49,917 nt of DNA from Terriglobia bacterium (GCA_020072805.1 JAIQGC010000069.1:1-49917), one strand, 5' to 3'; positions 28,945-39,388 are shown, counted from the first letter of the stretch. Program-made: numbers and translations. The notes: generated by a model not told the origin, from the letters alone.

Positions 28945-31311
28945 GTGTTTGAACGATATACCGAGAAGGCGCGACGCGTCATATTCTTTGCCCGGTACGA
29001 AGCCAGCCAGGCGCCGATAAGGGGCGGGGCTTGCATGCTACAGGGCCAGAAGCCTTTCGGTCGCTTCCAGCAGGCGCTCCATACGGAACGGCTTGGGATT
29101 TCCACATCAGTCGAAGTGCCGCTCAGCGCGGAATGCAAGCGCATCCTGAACATGGCCGCGGAAGAGGCCGAACGCCTGGGGCATAAGCACGTGGGCACCG
29201 AGCATCTGCTGCTGGGCATTCTGCGCGAGGAGAAGTGTTTCGGCGCGGAAATTCTGATGGAGCGCGGTCTGCGGCTCACCGCCCTGCGCGAAGAGATGGC
29301 GCGCACCTCCGGCGAGAAGACCGCCGCGGCGCGTCCCAAGGAGACTTCCCTGCTGGCGGAGTTCAGCCGCGATCTGACGCAGGCGGCCGGGGAAGGTACT
29401 CTCGATCCCCTGGTGGGACGGGAAAAGGAAGTGGAGCGGGTCATCCAGATTCTCTGCCGGCGCACCAAAAATAATCCCGTATTGATTGGCGAGCCCGGCG
29501 TGGGCAAAACGGCCATCGTGGAAGGACTGGCGCAGCGTATTGCCGACAGCGACGTGCCTTCGTTCCTGGCGGACAAGAAGATTCTGGCACTGGATCTTTC
29601 GCTGATCGTGGCCGGCACGAAGTACCGCGGGCAGTTCGAGGAGCGGCTGAAGACGATCATGAAGGAACTGATGGAGAACCAGAACTCCATCGTATTTATT
29701 GATGAGCTGCACACGCTGGTGGGAGCCGGTTCGGCGGAAGGTTCCCTGGACGCCGCGAATATTCTCAAGCCGGCGCTTTCGCGCGGGGAAATCCAGTGCA
29801 TCGGGGCCACCACGCCGGGGGAGTACCGCAAATCGGTGGAAAAGGACCGTTCGCTGGAGCGCCGCTTCCAGGCCGTCAAAGTGCCCGCGCCCAATGAGGA
29901 TGAGGCCATCCAGGTGCTCAACGGGGTGCGCGAGCGCTACGAAAAATTCCACGCGGTGACCTATACCGACGAGGCTCTGCGCTACGCCGTCTATCTCTCC
30001 AACCGCTATATTCCCGACCGTTTTCTTCCGGACAAGGCCATCGACCTGATCGATGAAGCCGGCGCGCGGGTGAAGCTGCGCCAGGCGTCTGTGCCGGACG
30101 AAGTCGCCGAAGTGCCGAAGCGGGTGAAGTTCATCACGCACCGCATGGAAGCGGCCATCGCCAACCACGAATTCGAAAAGGCGCGGTTCTATTCGGAAGA
30201 AGAGCGCAAGGAGAAGGAAAACCTGCGCGCGCTGCGCGAACGCTTCAAGCTGGATGACGCTTCGACCGGAATCGTCACGCGGGAAGACATCGAGGAAGTG
30301 GTCTCACGCTGGACCGGCGTGGCGGTCACGTCCATCAAGGAAGACGAACAGCAGAAGCTGCTGCGCATGGAAGTCGAACTGCACAAGCGGGTCATCAGCC
30401 AGGACAAGGCCATTACCGCGCTGGCCCGGGCCATTCGCCGCAGCCGCGCCGGGCTGAAGTCGCCGCAGCGCCCGGTGGGCTGCTTCCTGTTCCTGGGCCC
30501 CACGGGCGTGGGCAAGACGGAAGTGGCCCGGCGCCTGGCCGAATTTCTATTCGGCACGGAGAAATCGCTGGTGCGCTTCGACATGTCCGAATTCATGGAA
30601 AAGCATTCGGTTTCCAAGCTCATCGGCGCCCCTCCGGGCTATGTGGGCTACGAAGAAGGCGGGCAGATGACCGAGCGGGTGCGCCGTTCGCCCTATTCGG
30701 TGATCCTGCTGGACGAAATTGAAAAGGCCCATCCGGACGTCTTTAACATCCTGCTGCAGGTGTTCGAGGACGGGCAGCTATCGGACGGTTTGGGAAATAC
30801 AGTGGACTTTCGCAATACGATCATTATTATGACTTCCAACCTTGGGGCGCGGCATTTGCAGAAGCGCTCCTCGATCGGGTTCCAGTCCGGCGCGGAAGAT
30901 GCCGGGCAGAAGAGCCTGGACGATCTGGTCATGAACGAAGTGAAGCGCGCGTTCAATCCGGAGTTTCTGAACCGGCTGGACGAGGTGATCCTCTTCAATC
31001 CGCTCGCGGACGAGGATTTGCTGCGCATCATTGATCTGCTGGTTGGGCAGATGAATGATACACTCATCCACCGGCAGGTTCAGATCAGCCTGGCGCCGGA
31101 AGCGCGGCAGTGGATTCTGGAGAAGACTTGTGCGGACCGCAACTATGGAGCGCGTCCGCTCCGCCGGGCCCTGCAGAAGTATGTCGAAGACCCGCTCTCT
31201 GAGTCTCTGATTCAGGGAGGTATTCAGCGGCCTGCTACGTTGCTGGTGTACGTGGCGGGAGAGGGCTTGGCCTTCCGTCCTCTGGTTGAGGCAACCCCGG
31301 TCATCCACTAG
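28945..31311 (+). CDS. clpC: ATP-dependent Clp protease ATP-binding subunit ClpC, with altered N-domain
   Basis: The 788-residue AAA+ unfoldase has two ATPase modules with Walker A at GEPGVGKT (near 182) and GPTGVGKT (near 518), the ClpB/C arginine-rich middle region, and a C-terminal small domain ending [15 protein letters not shown]. It would unfold substrates for ClpP. The N-terminus begins normally ([22 protein letters not shown]). The next 29 residues (23-51) are not Clp_N-like and replace about 55 residues that normally follow; normal sequence resumes at [15 protein letters not shown]. Hence one Clp_N repeat is broken, in frame. See the finding on this. GTG start at 28945. Confidence 0.95.
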   Translation: MFERYTEKARRVIFFARYEASQAPIRGGACMLQGQKPFGRFQQALHTERLGISTSVEVPLSAECKRILNMAAEEAERLGHKHVGTEHLLLGILREEKCFGAEILMERGLRLTALREEMARTSGEKTAAARPKETSLLAEFSRDLTQAAGEGTLDPLVGREKEVERVIQILCRRTKNNPVLIGEPGVGKTAIVEGLAQRIADSDVPSFLADKKILALDLSLIVAGTKYRGQFEERLKTIMKELMENQNSIVFIDELHTLVGAGSAEGSLDAANILKPALSRGEIQCIGATTPGEYRKSVEKDRSLERRFQAVKVPAPNEDEAIQVLNGVRERYEKFHAVTYTDEALRYAVYLSNRYIPDRFLPDKAIDLIDEAGARVKLRQASVPDEVAEVPKRVKFITHRMEAAIANHEFEKARFYSEEERKEKENLRALRERFKLDDASTGIVTREDIEEVVSRWTGVAVTSIKEDEQQKLLRMEVELHKRVISQDKAITALARAIRRSRAGLKSPQRPVGCFLFLGPTGVGKTEVARRLAEFLFGTEKSLVRFDMSEFMEKHSVSKLIGAPPGYVGYEEGGQMTERVRRSPYSVILLDEIEKAHPDVFNILLQVFEDGQLSDGLGNTVDFRNTIIIMTSNLGARHLQKRSSIGFQSGAEDAGQKSLDDLVMNEVKRAFNPEFLNRLDEVILFNPLADEDLLRIIDLLVGQMNDTLIHRQVQISLAPEARQWILEKTCADRNYGARPLRRALQKYVEDPLSESLIQGGIQRPATLLVYVAGEGLAFRPLVEATPVIH

Positions 31312-31388
31312 AGAATCTGAACACGCACGACCGGTCCAGACCGGGACCGGCAGGAGATAGGCAAATTGCGTTTGGGGATGCGCCTGTG

Positions 31389-34300
31389 ATGCTCTCACGG
31401 GCTGCTGGCAGAAAATACTGTTCGTTTTCCGGGGCGCTGCGCGCTCCCCTGCTGCTTTTGTGGCTGCTTGCTGTTCCCGCCGCCTGGGCGCAGACCTCCT
31501 CTCCGAATCCTTCCACGCCGTATTCCCCCTCGACAGAATCCTCCTCGAAGCACAGGCCCAACCCCAACTCCCGCTTCGCCAAGGCCGCGGCCCATGCGCT
31601 GCACGCCCCGGCCGGGCGCAGGGATCTGGGCGAGGCGCTGGAGCAGCCCGTGGCGCAGGAGCAGAGGCCCGCTGCCGCGGGAGAACCGGCTGCGCAGGCG
31701 GCTCTGGTGATTGACCGCGTGGACTTTGTGGGCAACCGCCGGGTGCGCACGGATACGCTCAAGGCGCGCATCTTCACGCGCGAAGGGGACGCCTACAGCG
31801 AGGAGACGCTTAAGAGGGATTTCCAGGCGTTGTGGAATACGCAGTTTTTTGACGACGTGAAGCTGCGCGTGGAAGTCAGCCCCAAGCGTCCCAATGCGCG
31901 GATTATTATTTTTGACGTGCAGGAGCGGCCGGTGATTCGCCGCATCCGCTACGACGGGATTCATTCCGTGAGCGAATCGGACATTCTCGACCGCTTCAAG
32001 GAAAAAAAGGTCGGGCTCACTGTGGAAAGCCAGTTCGATCCCACGCGCATCAAGAAAGCCGAAGTGGTGCTGCGCGACCTGCTGGCCGAGCACGGCCGGC
32101 AGTTTGCCAAGGTCAAGCCGCAATACGAAAAGATCACCGCCAGCAATGCAGTCATCCTGGTGTTCAAGGTGGACGAAGGCCCCAAGGTGAAGGTGGGGAG
32201 AATCCGCTTCACCGGCAATCACGCTTTCAGCGACCGCAAGCTCATCCGCGCCATGCGCCATTCCCGCCCCTATGCCATCCCCCTGTACTTCGCCAACCTC
32301 AACGCCTTTTCGAAAACGTTTGACCGCCAGAAGCTCAATGAGGATCTGGAGGTCGGGGTCCGCGGGATGTATCAGGACAGCGGCTATTTCAAGGTGACGG
32401 TTAAGGACCCCATCCTGGAAAACGTGGAAATCGTGCGCGAGGGCATTCCCGTGCCGCTGCTTCCCTTCGTCAGCCGGAAGCAAGGCAAGGCCGTGAACAT
32501 CACCATTCCCATCGATGAGGGTTCGCGCTACGTCATGGGGAAGCTGAATATCGTTCCCGCCGATCCGGATAAGCCCCTGTCGCTCAAGGTGGAACCGCTG
32601 AAGTCCATCTTTCCCTTAAAGACGGGCGACCTTTTCGCCGTGGGAAAGATCCGCAAGGCGCTCGAAGAGTACCGCAAGGTGTACGGGAATTACGGCTTCA
32701 TCGATTTCACGGCGGAGCCGGATTCGGACGTGGACGAGGACAACAAACGGATTAACCTCACGCTGCGCTTCAACGAAGAGAAGCAGTTTTATGTGCGGCG
32801 CATCGAATTCAGCGGCAACACCACCACCCGCGACAAGGTCATCCGCCGCGAAGTGCTGGTGGACGAAGGGCAGCTCTTCAACCAGCGCGCCTGGGAAATG
32901 AGCATCTTGCGGCTGAACCAGCTGGATTACTTCGAGCAGATCAAGCCGGAAAACGCGGAAATCGCGCGCAACACCAAGGACGGCACGGTTGATATCACCC
33001 TCAAGGTAAAGGAAAAGGGCAAGCAGTCCATCGGACTGCAGGGCGGATTCAGCGGGCTGGCCGGCAGCTTCGTGGGGCTCACCTACCAGACCAACAATTT
33101 TCTGGGTTTGGGCGAGACGCTGACGTTTTCCTCGGAATTCGGCGACCGCCAGCGCAATTTCATGTTCGGCTTCACCGAACCTTATCTTTTCGACCGCCCC
33201 ATCTCCACCGGCTTCACCATTTTCAGCAGCCGTTACAGTTTTAACCAGGCGCAGCAGGCGGCGCAGATGTATAACCAGCAGATCAGCGCCAACCCGCAGC
33301 TGATCCAGAACTACAATCAGAACAGCACCGGGTTCACCGTATTTGCCAGCTATCCCATCCGGCGTTTCTCCTTTACGCGCATCGGACTGACCTATTCGCT
33401 GAGCAAGACCAACATCACGGCCTTCAGCGACGCTTCCAAGCTTCTTTTCGAGACGGTGCAGTTCCGCAGCCTGGCCGGCCCCAGCGCCACGAATGGAATT
33501 CTTTCGAGCAATCTCACTCCGACCATCTCCTATAACACGGTCAACCATCCCATCAATCCGACCGGGGGCAAGAGCTTTTCCTATTCGCTCAGCATGCAGG
33601 GCGGAGTGCTGGGCGGCAACGTGAACGCCATCACCAACGTCTTCGAACATAAGCATTTCTTCGCCGTGCACAAGCACCGCAACGTCTTTGGCTATCGTGT
33701 GCAGACGGCCTTCACCACGAGCTTCGGCGGCCTGGAACTGCCTCCCAACGTGCGCTTCTACATGGGCGGAGAAGACACCGTGCGCGGTTTCGATATCCGC
33801 ACCATCTCTCCGGTGGCCTTCATCCCCATCAAGACTTCCGTCGGTTTCTCCTTCCCGGATATTCACCACCTGGATGCCAACGGAAATCCGATCATGACCT
33901 CGCGGTCCATCCCCGCGCTCACTTACCAGATGACTTTTCCGGGAGGAGACCTGCAGGGCCTGGGCAACATCGAATACCGCATTCCCATCGTGGGCCCGGT
34001 GACCATGGCTTTCTTTCTGGACGGAGGCACGACCGGGATCATCAAGCGCAACGGCCTGCAGCTCAATCCCGTTGGTTTACAGGACCTCCAGACCACATTT
34101 CCGGGGGCCAGTCTCGGGGGCCAGTTGCCGCTGGGTTCGCGCACCAATTTCCATCTGCGCAGTTCCGCCGGAGTCGAATTTGTCGTGCAGTTGCCCATTG
34201 TGCAGGCGCCTTTCCGCATCTATTACGCTTACAATGTCAGCCGCTTGCGGCAGCAGATTATCGGCCCGAACAATTACATCGAGCCCTCCTCCAAGGATAG

Positions 34301-34445
34301 TTTGATCAACGAACTTTCTTCCTATCCGGGCGTTTACGACAATCTTTTCAAGCCGTTTTTGGATGCTTATCCCAGCAGCCGCTCGAATCTCAATTTCTTC
34401 GAACCCACGCACACGTTCCGCTTTACCGTGAGCCGGACGTTCTGA
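31389..34445 (+). CDS. bamA: Outer-membrane protein assembly factor BamA
   Basis: The 1018-residue protein inserts beta-barrel proteins into the outer membrane. It has a signal peptide (LLLLWLLAVPAAWA), a short disordered Ser/Pro-rich stretch, and five POTRA domains (about 100-500, starting ALVIDRVDFVGNRRV; the last at QFYVRRIEFSGNTTTRDKVIRR). The C-terminal Omp85 barrel contains the invariant VRGFD motif in GGEDTVRGFDIRTIS, and the protein ends in Phe (FTVSRTF), the outer-membrane signature. Start is ATG at 31389; GTG at 31386 is adjacent. It leads bamA-lipoprotein-skp, the expected BAM/chaperone context with a large lipoprotein inserted between. Confidence 0.96.
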   Translation: MLSRAAGRKYCSFSGALRAPLLLLWLLAVPAAWAQTSSPNPSTPYSPSTESSSKHRPNPNSRFAKAAAHALHAPAGRRDLGEALEQPVAQEQRPAAAGEPAAQAALVIDRVDFVGNRRVRTDTLKARIFTREGDAYSEETLKRDFQALWNTQFFDDVKLRVEVSPKRPNARIIIFDVQERPVIRRIRYDGIHSVSESDILDRFKEKKVGLTVESQFDPTRIKKAEVVLRDLLAEHGRQFAKVKPQYEKITASNAVILVFKVDEGPKVKVGRIRFTGNHAFSDRKLIRAMRHSRPYAIPLYFANLNAFSKTFDRQKLNEDLEVGVRGMYQDSGYFKVTVKDPILENVEIVREGIPVPLLPFVSRKQGKAVNITIPIDEGSRYVMGKLNIVPADPDKPLSLKVEPLKSIFPLKTGDLFAVGKIRKALEEYRKVYGNYGFIDFTAEPDSDVDEDNKRINLTLRFNEEKQFYVRRIEFSGNTTTRDKVIRREVLVDEGQLFNQRAWEMSILRLNQLDYFEQIKPENAEIARNTKDGTVDITLKVKEKGKQSIGLQGGFSGLAGSFVGLTYQTNNFLGLGETLTFSSEFGDRQRNFMFGFTEPYLFDRPISTGFTIFSSRYSFNQAQQAAQMYNQQISANPQLIQNYNQNSTGFTVFASYPIRRFSFTRIGLTYSLSKTNITAFSDASKLLFETVQFRSLAGPSATNGILSSNLTPTISYNTVNHPINPTGGKSFSYSLSMQGGVLGGNVNAITNVFEHKHFFAVHKHRNVFGYRVQTAFTTSFGGLELPPNVRFYMGGEDTVRGFDIRTISPVAFIPIKTSVGFSFPDIHHLDANGNPIMTSRSIPALTYQMTFPGGDLQGLGNIEYRIPIVGPVTMAFFLDGGTTGIIKRNGLQLNPVGLQDLQTTFPGASLGGQLPLGSRTNFHLRSSAGVEFVVQLPIVQAPFRIYYAYNVSRLRQQIIGPNNYIEPSSKDSLINELSSYPGVYDNLFKPFLDAYPSSRSNLNFFEPTHTFRFTVSRTF

Positions 34446-34561
34446 TGAGTTTCGAAAAGGAAGCGCAGGGGATGAGGACAGGAAAGAATACGATGAAGGG
34501 TTCCACAAATAGCGCGCATGAGCGTGCCGCGGGATGCGGCGCGGCGCGGGAGGTTAGTCGA

Positions 34562-37500
34562 ATGAAGTTGCGATTCATTGCAAAGCCCCTTGTGGCGGCC
34601 GTGCTTGCCGCGGGGTTGCTCTTCTCCGGCTGCGGAGGCGGCTCCGGTGCCGCCACCAAGGTCACCGTGAGCATGTCTCCGGGCAACGGCAGCACCGTCA
34701 ACCTGTTCGTCAACCAGACCTACCAGTTCACCGCGCAGGCCGTCGGCTCGACGGACCAGTCGGTGACCTTCGCGCTTTCCTATATCCTTGCGAGCAATGC
34801 CAGCGCCACGCCCGCTCCCACGCCCACGCCCTGCGTTACCGCCCCCACTCCTTCGACCAACCCCAATTGCGGCACTCTCAGCGCCATCACCACCACTTCC
34901 ACCACCACCACTTCCGGCACGACTACCGTTACCAATACCTGGTATAGCGTCACCTACACGGCCCCGGCCCTTGTTTCCAGTCCCGCGGTGATCATCTACC
35001 TGACCGCCACGGCTACCGCGGACACCACGGCCACGGCCAAGGCCACCGTCAATATTGATTCCGGCATCCGCGTGACCGTCACTCCTTCCACGGCCACCAT
35101 CGGCACCGGAGAAACTTTTCCCTTCACCGCCACTCTTACAAACGATTCCACCAACAGCGTCACCTGGTCGCTGCAGCAGGCCGGTCAGGTCACCACGACC
35201 GCCGGTTCGATTGCCGCCAACGGCGTGTACACCGCTCCGGCCGCCGTTCCGACCACTCCGACGGTCACCATCGTGGCTACTTCCGTCAAGGATCCCACGC
35301 GGCAGGGAACTGCCACGGTCACCATCGTGAACGCCGTGCCCGCCACTTTCTCCGGCATCGCTCCGGCCATTGGCGCTACTCCCGTCGTGGCGCCCCAGGG
35401 AGCGCTCTTTCACGATATTTATCTACTCGCGGGCAATCTTCGTTCCACCAGCACGGTGCAGATTACCGACGCTACGAATACCTCCGTGCCCGTATTGAAT
35501 GGGCAGCTCAAGATCATTAATACATCCCTCGCTCGGCTGCGCCTGAATTCCGCAAACCTGCAGACCGCCCAGATTTTGACCATTTCCGTCTTGAGCGCCA
35601 CTCCTCCAGTCAATCCTGTGTTAAGCCAGGTCAGCGTTGTTCCCGTACGTCCCGCGCTCATTGCTTCCCTGCCGGACAGCGTCACGATTGGCACGAACAA
35701 CAATTCATCAGTGCAATTCAACGGTGGTTATTTTGGTCCGTCCGGCTCCGTAGTTTCGGCGCTGCTTAACGGATCCGGTACTCCTCAGACCATCACCACG
35801 GCCACCAGTACGCCGCGCCAGTTGTACATGACCCCCGCCGCCGGCAGCTTGGGTGCGGATGGGCCGGGGTTGTACCAGACTTCCGTGCTGAACGGTGCCG
35901 CGACGCCATCGCTGGTGGTCACGAACATTGCCGCGCAGCCGGACCCGGGCGTTACTCCGCCCTCGTTCCTGGGCACTTGCGTGTTGTGCGTGACCACCGC
36001 GCCCGTGGCCATTGCTGAGGACACGACGACAGGCACCGCGGTGGTGGTGAATTCCGGTGACAATTCGATCGAGCGCATCACGATTGGGCAAGGATTGCTG
36101 ACCCCGGTGGATACCCTGCCCGTTCCCATGGGAGGGACGTACTCACCCACGAGTGTTGCCGTGGATGAAAGCCAGCACATCGCGGCGGTTGCCGCCGTGG
36201 ACCCGGCCAACCCGGCGGCGAATGCGCGCGTGTTGAAAATATTCGATCTCGCTACCGCGCCGGTTACCACGCTAACACTCGTAGCGGACCGAACGCTTGG
36301 TTGGAAGGGCACTATTGATCTGACCGCAGCCACCACGGCGAACCCCGTGGCCGTGGCGCTCGATCCGGATCGCAAGCTGGGTCTGGTGGCATTCGCGTCC
36401 ACCAGCATCGGCCTCATTTTCAATACCGATCCACTGGCTACGCCCGCCTGTCTGACAGATCTGGGCACCTCACCTTATTGCGTCATCGGCGCCGTGAACA
36501 TCTCCACCGGAGCCAATCCGCAAATTGCCTTCCATCCGCGGCTGCACTGGGCTTTCGTCACGCCCGGCGGGGCGGGGCAGATGTCCGTTGTGGACATGGC
36601 CGAGCCGCGAACCAACGTGGGCATTTCCGCCATCAAGCGCGTTTCCAGTCTGGTTACCGTCACCACCTCCGCGAACCACAACATTGATCCGGCGAACCTT
36701 CCCACCGTGCTGATCTCCGGTTTGACGGACGTATCCGGTATTCCATCGTTTAACGGCACCTTCACCGTTACTGCGGTTCTGGATGCCACCACATTTACGT
36801 ATGCGCAGGTGGAGCCCGACGCCACCAGCTCGGGGGGTACCGTGAGCTATTCGCGGCCCCTGATGACCTTCTCGATTTCGCCCAGTATTCGCGGGATCGC
36901 CATCAATCCGCAGACGGACCGCGCGGTGCTCACCGACGGAAATAACAATTTTGCGAGCTTCGTCAGCATGCTGGACCAGACCACGACAGGACTGAGTCTG
37001 CACCCGGCCACCGGAGCGGCCTACCAGCCGTTTACCAACGTGGCCGTGGTGGTCAAGCCGGGTCCGTTGGGAACAAACAGCAATGACCTGATCACGCTGA
37101 TCAATCCAGGAACGCCGGGGGTGTTTACCGCGCCGCCGACGCAGCTTGCCGAAATTATAACCGGCGGCACCGGCTCCGTCGCCGTCGTGGTGGATCCGCC
37201 CACCAACCAGGCGCTGGTGGTCAACACCACCAGCAATAACGTCAGCCTGATCGCCCTGGGCGGCTCAATGAAGTTGCCGCAAATCTCGCGCATCGAAATT
37301 GTGGACCCAACCCGTAAGATTTTCTCGCAGGGTACCTTTTATGATCCGGCCGCTGCGGCTGCCCCTGCTCTCTCCGTGAAGATTTTTGGTGCGGGTCTAG
37401 GCGGTACTCCCACGGTCCGGCTCGATGGCGTTGGGTTGACCCCCGTGGCCGCGGTTAGCAGCAGGGAGATTGACATAAGCATCCCCGCTTCGTTCCTGAC

Positions 37501-38575
37501 ATCTCCGCGCCGCTATGCCCTCGATGTCGTTCAGAGCGGGGCCTATTCCAACGCCGCCGATTTCAGCGTTGTGGCGGCCGTCAACATCGCCGGAACCGGC
37601 TGCCTCACTCCGCAGCCGACGGGCGTGGCGATTGACGACGTCCGCGATCTGGCCATTGTCTCCAACATCGGCTGCAACAACGTTTCCGTCATTAACCTAA
37701 GTACCGGACAGATTGCCGGCACCGTGCCCGTGGGCACGGCGCCCGCCGGAGTGGCTACGATTCCCCGGCTGGGCTACGCGGTCGTCGCCAATAGCGATCT
37801 CAACCTCACCGACGGCTCTTCGCTGGGCACCGGCAGCGTCAGCATCGTGAACCTGGCCACCAATGCCATTATCAGCGGCGGTTCGGTCAACGTGGGCACT
37901 GCGCCCACGGGCGTGGCCATCAACCAGGACAGCGGCAAAGCCTACATCGTCAACACGCTTTCCAACACCATGAGCGTGATTGACCTGACCGCCACCACTC
38001 CCGCAGCCCTTAACGTCGGCGTGGACCAGCGGCCCATCTCCATCGCGGTGGATCCCGAGCGCAACGTGGCCCTGGTCGGCGCCATCCAGCAATCGGGCAG
38101 TTCCTCACAGGGCGTTCTGGATGTCATGGACATCTCCGGAGCGACTCCCACGACCAAGAGCCGCATCAGCGCGTTTACCAGCATGCCCGCGGGAATCGCC
38201 TTCGATCCGTCCGATTCCGCCACACCGGGCAATAACCTCTTCTACGCTGTTTCCAGTCTTAGCAATGCGCTGATCATGGCCAATCCGGATACCGGAGGAG
38301 CGCAGTCGGTGCGCATCGGCGTCAATCCCACTTCGGTGGCCTACAACTTCCAGACTGGGACGCTGATCACGCGCAACACCATGAGCAATACTCTGTCGTT
38401 CGTGGATATGCAGTCGCTGCGCACCCGCGCCGTCATCAGTCTGGGTGCTCCGCAGGTCAATGCCACCAGCGTCGTCCTCCCGCAATATGCCGTGGCCATT
38501 CATCCGCGCACGAACCTGGCAGTGGTGACCGATGCGGCCGGCGGGCGCGTCCTGCTTCTTCCCATGCCGCGGTAG
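34562..38575 (+). CDS. Large secreted lipoprotein with Ig-like and beta-propeller repeats
   Basis: The 1337-residue protein has a lipoprotein signal with the lipobox LLFSGC (Cys about residue 23). Bacterial Ig-like text follows (VTVTPSTATIGTGETFPFTATL). Then come repeated YVTN/NHL-type propeller blades, for example TGVAIDDVRDLAIVSNIGCNNVSVINLSTG, VPVGTAPAGVATIP and TGVAINQDSGKAYIVNTLSNTMSVIDL. A TIG-like domain lies around LSVKIFGAGLGGTPTVRLDG. A separate module (about 685-766, HNIDPANLPTVLISGLTDVSG then SFNGTFTVTAVLDATTFTYAQ) interrupts a blade. The ATG at 34562 is preceded by GGGAGG. Function is unknown; its position between bamA and skp is notable. Likely exposed at the cell surface. Confidence 0.85.
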   Translation: MKLRFIAKPLVAAVLAAGLLFSGCGGGSGAATKVTVSMSPGNGSTVNLFVNQTYQFTAQAVGSTDQSVTFALSYILASNASATPAPTPTPCVTAPTPSTNPNCGTLSAITTTSTTTTSGTTTVTNTWYSVTYTAPALVSSPAVIIYLTATATADTTATAKATVNIDSGIRVTVTPSTATIGTGETFPFTATLTNDSTNSVTWSLQQAGQVTTTAGSIAANGVYTAPAAVPTTPTVTIVATSVKDPTRQGTATVTIVNAVPATFSGIAPAIGATPVVAPQGALFHDIYLLAGNLRSTSTVQITDATNTSVPVLNGQLKIINTSLARLRLNSANLQTAQILTISVLSATPPVNPVLSQVSVVPVRPALIASLPDSVTIGTNNNSSVQFNGGYFGPSGSVVSALLNGSGTPQTITTATSTPRQLYMTPAAGSLGADGPGLYQTSVLNGAATPSLVVTNIAAQPDPGVTPPSFLGTCVLCVTTAPVAIAEDTTTGTAVVVNSGDNSIERITIGQGLLTPVDTLPVPMGGTYSPTSVAVDESQHIAAVAAVDPANPAANARVLKIFDLATAPVTTLTLVADRTLGWKGTIDLTAATTANPVAVALDPDRKLGLVAFASTSIGLIFNTDPLATPACLTDLGTSPYCVIGAVNISTGANPQIAFHPRLHWAFVTPGGAGQMSVVDMAEPRTNVGISAIKRVSSLVTVTTSANHNIDPANLPTVLISGLTDVSGIPSFNGTFTVTAVLDATTFTYAQVEPDATSSGGTVSYSRPLMTFSISPSIRGIAINPQTDRAVLTDGNNNFASFVSMLDQTTTGLSLHPATGAAYQPFTNVAVVVKPGPLGTNSNDLITLINPGTPGVFTAPPTQLAEIITGGTGSVAVVVDPPTNQALVVNTTSNNVSLIALGGSMKLPQISRIEIVDPTRKIFSQGTFYDPAAAAAPALSVKIFGAGLGGTPTVRLDGVGLTPVAAVSSREIDISIPASFLTSPRRYALDVVQSGAYSNAADFSVVAAVNIAGTGCLTPQPTGVAIDDVRDLAIVSNIGCNNVSVINLSTGQIAGTVPVGTAPAGVATIPRLGYAVVANSDLNLTDGSSLGTGSVSIVNLATNAIISGGSVNVGTAPTGVAINQDSGKAYIVNTLSNTMSVIDLTATTPAALNVGVDQRPISIAVDPERNVALVGAIQQSGSSSQGVLDVMDISGATPTTKSRISAFTSMPAGIAFDPSDSATPGNNLFYAVSSLSNALIMANPDTGGAQSVRIGVNPTSVAYNFQTGTLITRNTMSNTLSFVDMQSLRTRAVISLGAPQVNATSVVLPQYAVAIHPRTNLAVVTDAAGGRVLLLPMPR

Positions 38576-38630
38576 GCGGGCCGGGGAAGCGCAGGAGGGG
38601 GCGGAAGGCCCAGCCGCACGGTGTTTGCCA

Positions 38631-38660
38631 TTGCTCTGGGAAACGCCGCTCGGCTATACT
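38631..38660 (+). promoter_or_regulatory. Promoter for the Skp-like gene
   Basis: TTGCTC (38631-38636) and TATACT (38655-38660) are 18 bases apart, about 90 bases before the Skp start and after the lipoprotein stop. So Skp has its own promoter. Confidence 0.55.
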
Positions 38661-38746
38661 TCCGGGTTCGCGCACCGGGCCGGTTCGCAGTTGGTAGCAA
38701 GAATTTTCCGCCAAGAAGAATTTGGCAAATACAGAAGGAGAGAAAC

Positions 38747-39388
38747 GTGAGAATGAATACCATGATTCGTTGGGCTGTCCTGGCCGCGTTGTGCGCTTTC
38801 GGCACCGCCGCCATGGCGCAGGGAACCGCCGCGCCTGCTGCTGCGGCTTCCAAGATTGGCGTCATCAACGTCCGGCAGGCCATCGGCAACACCTCCGAAG
38901 GCAAGCTGGCTTCCGCCGAACTGCAATCCAAGTACGCGCCCCGGCAGAACGAGCTGGAAACCCTGAACAAGCAGGTGAATGAACTGCAGCAGCGTCTGGC
39001 CGCCGGTGAGCGCACGCTGAGCGACGAGGAAAAGGCCCGGCTGCGCCAGCAAGGACAGCGCCTGGCGCAGCAGCTTGAACGCAAGCAGAACGAGCTGCAG
39101 GAAGACGCCAACGCCGATCAGGGCGACGTCATCCAGCGCATCGGCCGCAAGATGATGGACGTGCTCGACCGCTACGCGCGGGAAAACGGCTACGTGGCCA
39201 TCTTCGTCAACGATCCGTCTTCGCAGACCAATCCGCTGCTCTATTCGGCCGCGCAGATTGACATCACCGCGGACATCGTCCGCCTGTATGACCAGGCCTA
39301 TCCCGTCAAGAGCGGCTCGGCCGCTCCGGCAGCCGCTCCGAAACCGGCCGCTCCGAAACCGGCTGCGCAGAAGCCGCCTCAGCAGTAA
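38747..39388 (+). CDS. Periplasmic OmpH/Skp-family chaperone
   Basis: The 213-residue protein has a signal peptide (MIRWAVLAALCAFGTAAMAQ) and the Skp pattern: a short strand KIGVINVRQAIGNTSEGK. A long coiled-coil arm follows (about 55-140: LETLNKQVNELQQRLAAGERTLSDEEKARLRQQGQRLAQQLERKQNELQE). Then come strands (YVAIFVNDPSSQTNPLLYSAAQIDITADIV) and an Ala/Pro/Lys tail. Skp trimers carry outer-membrane proteins across the periplasm to BamA, whose gene lies upstream. GTG at 38747 is chosen because AAGGAG is six bases upstream; ATG at 38753 is the alternative. It ends at a strong terminator. Confidence 0.9.
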   Translation: MRMNTMIRWAVLAALCAFGTAAMAQGTAAPAAAASKIGVINVRQAIGNTSEGKLASAELQSKYAPRQNELETLNKQVNELQQRLAAGERTLSDEEKARLRQQGQRLAQQLERKQNELQEDANADQGDVIQRIGRKMMDVLDRYARENGYVAIFVNDPSSQTNPLLYSAAQIDITADIVRLYDQAYPVKSGSAAPAAAPKPAAPKPAAQKPPQQ

